Assembly: GCF_900105535.1 (NCBI RefSeq)
Contig: NZ_LT629779.1
Location: 4,278,001-4,342,000 of the forward strand
Origin: Pseudarthrobacter equi
Lineage (GTDB): Bacteria > Actinomycetota > Actinomycetes > Actinomycetales > Micrococcaceae
Direction of reading: 5' to 3'
Length of the DNA stretch: 64,000 bases
Position numbers and translations under genes: made by a program. Of this stretch, positions 60,855 through 64,000 are shown piece after piece (the first letter of the stretch is position 1; every line of letters begins with the position of its first letter). The notes below the pieces were generated by a model. The model did no database searches, was not told the origin of the DNA, and saw only the letters and a program-made list of their open reading frames with translations.

Positions 60855-63577
60855 TGCTGGTTCCCCTCAGCGAGGCCCAGGGCAAACGGCAGCTCCGAGC
60901 GTTCAACGATCTTCAATTTGCCGTAGATCTGGTAGAGGTGTCCCTCCACCGTCCGTACCGACAGGTGCAGCCTGGCGGCGATGGCCTTGTTGCTGTGGCC
61001 CCGGGCGGCGAGGGTGGCGATCTCCAGTTCCCGCGCGGTGATGCGGTCTTCCTGCTGCACCGTGTCCTCCGGCGCCCGCATCCTGTGCCGGCAGGTTTCC
61101 GCGATCCGGCGGGCCTGCAGGAGCAGGGCGCGGTCTTCCAGGGCATGCGCGCCGCGGATGACTGCCTCGGCGACGTCGAAGGCAAACCGGTCATGCTGCA
61201 GGTCCTGTGCGAGCTGGGCGACGGCCACCTGCTGGGCCACGTCATGGGCGAGTACCGCATTCGCGTAGGCTGCGCACAGTCCGGCGAAGTCGCCGTCGCA
61301 CCTTAACGCCGTCTCAAGAAGTCGGGAAGCCGCGGCTGTCCGTCCCAGCCTGACGGCCGTGCTCAGCGCGAGAACCTCAAGGCCATGGTTGCCCGCCGCA
61401 TGGTCGTCGTCGGCCAGCCGCATCAGTGCGTCGCCGGCAGCCTGCGGCCTGTCAACGCCGTCAACGCCGAGGATGGTGAAATAGGCCGTGAGCCACTCCA
61501 TCGGCCGTCCGGGCCGCGCTGGCCCCGGCCTTTTCTGTGCGAGGTAGCTGCCGGCCCGGTCCGGTTCGCCCTGCAGTGCCGAGGCGTAGGCAGCAGCCGC
61601 GGTGGCCACGCCAAGGATCCCCTCGTCATCCCGCACCCGCAGCTGCCCGATCAGCGGAACCAGGGATTCCAGGCCCTCATGTGCCCTGCCCTGCAGGCAC
61701 CGCAGGACGGCCAGTGCCAGGTCGAAGGAAGCCGGGAACGGCTGGCCGGCGGGGAGCGGAGAGTCCCAGTGCGGCTGCAGCATCGATGCCGAATCTTCCC
61801 AGCAGCCGGCCAGCAGCAGCGCGAACCGCAACCGCCCTGCTGCCGACCATGCAGCAGCTGCGGACATCATCGGATTCCGGCCGTCGGCCAGCAGCTGGCC
61901 GGCCATGTCAGCTGCCTCGGCCTGCCGCCCGGTCAGTGCCCACGCCTCACACAACAAGCTGCCCGCCATGAAGCGGAATTCCGGTCCGTGGGTTTCAAAG
62001 TCCTGCAGCGCATCCTCCAGCAGCGCCGCGGCTTCTGCGTAACGGCCAAGGTGGCCCGCAACCCGGGCTTCGGCAAGGACCAGCTCTTCCCGTAAGGCCC
62101 TTTCAGCGTCCGGCCCACCATGCATTCCCCGCGGCACGCCAGCGGGAGCAACATCCCCCGGCATCAGGTCCCCGTCCAGCATCTTCCGGACATGACGGAG
62201 GCGTTCCGCAGCCTGGTCCATGGTTGCCCGGTCGGACTGCAGGACCGCGGCCTCTGCCAGCTGGAACCGCAGGGTGTCGGCGGAGGACAGCGTGTCCGCA
62301 CCGTTGCTGTCCGCGCTGCCACCGGCCTGTTCCCGGTACTGCTGGAGCACTGACCGGGCTTCGCTGACGGCGCCGAGGGCCGCGAGGGCGGTGGTTTCCT
62401 CCGCGACCGCCGCGGCGCTGCGTGAATGGCCGGGTACTGAGCGGACCAGCCGAAGGGCCAGCGGGTAGTCAGCACGGGTGTTGGCGATCGCAGCGGCATG
62501 CAGGGCCTCCGCTTCGGTGAGCGGCGAGCCGCAATCCAGGGCCCACGCGGCAAGGGCCACCCTGAGCGCGGGGTGCATCAGCGCCGGCTCCACTGCCTCG
62601 CAGAACCGTCGCCGGAGATCGCTGCTGCGGCCGGTGGGGATGTTGGCGCGGATGACGTCGCGCAGCAGCTGGTTCTGCATCCCCACCGTGCGTGGCAGGG
62701 AGTCGTCCACCACCAGGATCCCGCGTTTTTCCAGGGCGTCGACGTCGTCGGGCAGTGCGATGGCCAGCAGCGCTTCCAGCGGCACGGTCCCGGCCAGGGA
62801 CACGACCTCCATGGCCATGCGTTCCCCGGGTCCCACCTTGCCCAGCCGGGTGACCACCAGGTCTGTGATGGCAGGGCCGTGGGGCCTGTCCGTAGCGGTG
62901 AGGACCCAGACGCCGTCGCGCACCGCGAGGGCCCCGGAGTCAACCAGTTCTCCTGCCAGCATTTTCAGGTAGTGCGGATTTCCCCCGCTCGCCGTCCAGA
63001 ACTCGTGTGCTGCGGATGCCGAGATGCGGCCGCCGAGGCTCGCTTCGAGCCAGGCGATGGCATCGGGCAGGGGAAGCGGTTCGAGCTCGATCCGCGCAAG
63101 GTACCCGTCCGTGCAGAGCCGGGACAGTTCGCTGCCCAGCCGCTGCGGATCGGTGCACGTCAGGATCAGGCCGGCCGTTCCGTTGCGGGCGAGCTGCGAG
63201 ATGACCGCCCCCGCGAACTCATCCACGTCCCCTGCATTTTCAATGACCAGGTACACGGGTTTGCCCTCGGCCCGCGCGGTGAGCAGCGCCGTCAGGGCAG
63301 AGAGGACCAGCGCGGGATGGGACAGGAACTGCGAGTCCAGGTCCCGCAGCAGAACGTTCAGCGCACCGTACGGGCTTGCGGTGAGGCCGGCGCTGGCCCG
63401 GAGCACCACAATGTAGGCGTCACCGCGGATTTCCTTGGTCAGGAGACTGGTGAGGTAGCTTTTGCCGCTCCCCGAGGCTCCAGTGATGAGCACTCCGGCG
63501 CGGGACTCCTCCAAGGCGCGGATGAGGTCCTCTCCGGTGGTCCTGCCGCCAATCTGCGGCCAGGTCCTTGAGCTCAC
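60851..63577 (-). CDS. Large LuxR-family ATPase regulator (LAL/MalT-like), first of tandem pair
   Basis: About 908 residues from the GTG at 63577, preferred because AGAGGGGG lies just upstream; the open frame extends 50 codons to a TTG without domain content. Walker A GASGSGKS is intact (about 33-40); C-terminal HTH includes ARELEIATLAARGHSNKAIAARLHLS (in part). First gene of the tandem pair; its promoter region carries five TACTCG/CGAGTA hexamers. Confidence 0.92.
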   Translation of the reverse strand: MSSRTWPQIGGRTTGEDLIRALEESRAGVLITGASGSGKSYLTSLLTKEIRGDAYIVVLRASAGLTASPYGALNVLLRDLDSQFLSHPALVLSALTALLTARAEGKPVYLVIENAGDVDEFAGAVISQLARNGTAGLILTCTDPQRLGSELSRLCTDGYLARIELEPLPLPDAIAWLEASLGGRISASAAHEFWTASGGNPHYLKMLAGELVDSGALAVRDGVWVLTATDRPHGPAITDLVVTRLGKVGPGERMAMEVVSLAGTVPLEALLAIALPDDVDALEKRGILVVDDSLPRTVGMQNQLLRDVIRANIPTGRSSDLRRRFCEAVEPALMHPALRVALAAWALDCGSPLTEAEALHAAAIANTRADYPLALRLVRSVPGHSRSAAAVAEETTALAALGAVSEARSVLQQYREQAGGSADSNGADTLSSADTLRFQLAEAAVLQSDRATMDQAAERLRHVRKMLDGDLMPGDVAPAGVPRGMHGGPDAERALREELVLAEARVAGHLGRYAEAAALLEDALQDFETHGPEFRFMAGSLLCEAWALTGRQAEAADMAGQLLADGRNPMMSAAAAWSAAGRLRFALLLAGCWEDSASMLQPHWDSPLPAGQPFPASFDLALAVLRCLQGRAHEGLESLVPLIGQLRVRDDEGILGVATAAAAYASALQGEPDRAGSYLAQKRPGPARPGRPMEWLTAYFTILGVDGVDRPQAAGDALMRLADDDHAAGNHGLEVLALSTAVRLGRTAAASRLLETALRCDGDFAGLCAAYANAVLAHDVAQQVAVAQLAQDLQHDRFAFDVAEAVIRGAHALEDRALLLQARRIAETCRHRMRAPEDTVQQEDRITARELEIATLAARGHSNKAIAARLHLSVRTVEGHLYQIYGKLKIVERSELPFALGLAEGNQQ

Positions 63578-63759
63578 CCCGGTGCCCCCTCTGCTGGTAG
63601 ACGTCGCGATGCCCGATCCTCCGACACCCCCTTGTCCGGGCGTCGGCGGATCAGGCTTCCGGGGGCCCCTAATGCGCCAACCGCCACCCTGACCGGGTCC
63701 CCGCCAATCAAGTAGTGACAGCCCCAATTAATCAGCTGGACTCTTGACAGGCACCAGTA

Positions 63760-63815
63760 GCGAGTACTCGTCTTAAGTACCCCCTCGACTACTTTGCTAC
63801 TCGCGAGTACTCGTC
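63760..63815. promoter_or_regulatory. Cluster of TACTCG/CGAGTA hexamers upstream of the LuxR pair
   Basis: GCGAGTACTCGTC occurs exactly twice (63760-63772 and 63803-63815), 43 bp or about four helical turns apart, with a further TACTCG at 63799 and GTACCCC between them. The hexamer is also the core of the shared 23-bp element, which suggests autoregulation by one of the LuxR proteins. Confidence 0.55.
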
Positions 63816-63850
63816 AACGTTGAGAGGTTGTCGAGTGGACCCAGGGGTTC

Positions 63851-64000
63851 CTACGCGGGATTGAGCTGCGCGAACACCGCATCGACGTCGACCATGGCAC
63901 CATCGGCGAAGGCGAACAGGCCGTCCGCCACGAAGCGCGCCCCGCACTTTTCGGTGAGGGAGCCTTCTCCTGAGAGCACGACGACGGCGGCATAGTCCGC
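63851..64000 (-). CDS. Unidentified gene, C-terminal 49 residues (5' end outside window)
   Basis: The minus-strand frame is open from the window edge to a TAG at 63851 and reads as real protein (for example SGEGSLTEKCGARFVADG and AMVDVDAVFAQLNPA). I do not recognise the family from this fragment. It is transcribed towards the LuxR pair, with 273 bp between them. Confidence 0.6.
   Translation of the reverse strand, partial: ADYAAVVVLSGEGSLTEKCGARFVADGLFAFADGAMVDVDAVFAQLNPA

Noticed and set aside
58860..60926. A 688-codon plus-strand frame opposite the LuxR regulator
   Set aside because: It is antisense to a gene with clear Walker A and HTH motifs; its composition is that of a shadow frame in high-GC DNA.
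1..64000. tRNA or rRNA genes, CRISPR arrays, insertion sequences, integrases or phage genes
   Set aside because: No matching structures, repeat-spacer patterns or transposase/integrase proteins were seen in the window.

Overview
This is a 64 kb stretch of high-GC chromosome from an actinobacterium, most likely Arthrobacter, Pseudarthrobacter or a related Micrococcaceae. The evidence is strong GC bias at third codon positions, frequent GTG starts, ATGA/GTGA start-stop overlaps, GlnR-type operators, and gene families typical of soil Arthrobacter. I see no rRNA, tRNA, CRISPR array, insertion sequence or phage gene. The window looks like accessory chromosome specialised in scavenging plant and soil nutrients and in making an extracellular polysaccharide.

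Layout. 0-2 kb: the 3' end of an SNF2-type helicase and a small GH43-like glycosidase. 2-11.5 kb: a leftward nitrogen operon with type III glutamine synthetase (GlnT/GmaS-like), three separate proteins matching the domains of glutamate synthase (GlxB/C/D or MgsA/B/C-like), a monomeric sarcosine-oxidase-like flavoenzyme, an M20 amidohydrolase, an XRE-cupin regulator and an ammonium transporter. GlnR-like half-site arrays precede both glnT and amtB. It probably assimilates a methylated or alkylated amine through gamma-glutamyl intermediates.

12-34 kb: a glycoside catabolic island. It holds a two-subunit C-glycoside deglycosidase, a GMC sugar oxidase, two GH3 beta-glycosidases, a GH43, a GH106-like rhamnosidase, a sugar ABC transporter, an MFS exporter, a flavin reductase, an LLM flavin oxidoreductase, and LysR and TetR regulators. 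Together these look able to strip O- and C-linked sugars from plant phenolics. 35-42 kb: a tightly coupled aromatic-degradation operon (extradiol dioxygenase, two FAH-fold hydrolases, a cyclase-family hydrolase, a flavin monooxygenase and an ACMSD-like amidohydrolase), followed by DoxX and a LysR regulator. It could receive the aglycones.

43.7-63.7 kb: a cell-surface polysaccharide region. It has a processive GT2 synthase coupled to a NodB polysaccharide deacetylase, a second deacetylase-like protein that has lost its metal ligands, a membrane-anchored GH18-like hydrolase, two paralogous exported proteins flanking the cluster, a UDP-sugar dehydrogenase and an SDR epimerase. Three very large LuxR-family ATPase regulators surround it. 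A nearly identical 23-bp element lies upstream of both biosynthetic transcription units, which suggests one regulon. The window ends inside an unidentified leftward gene.
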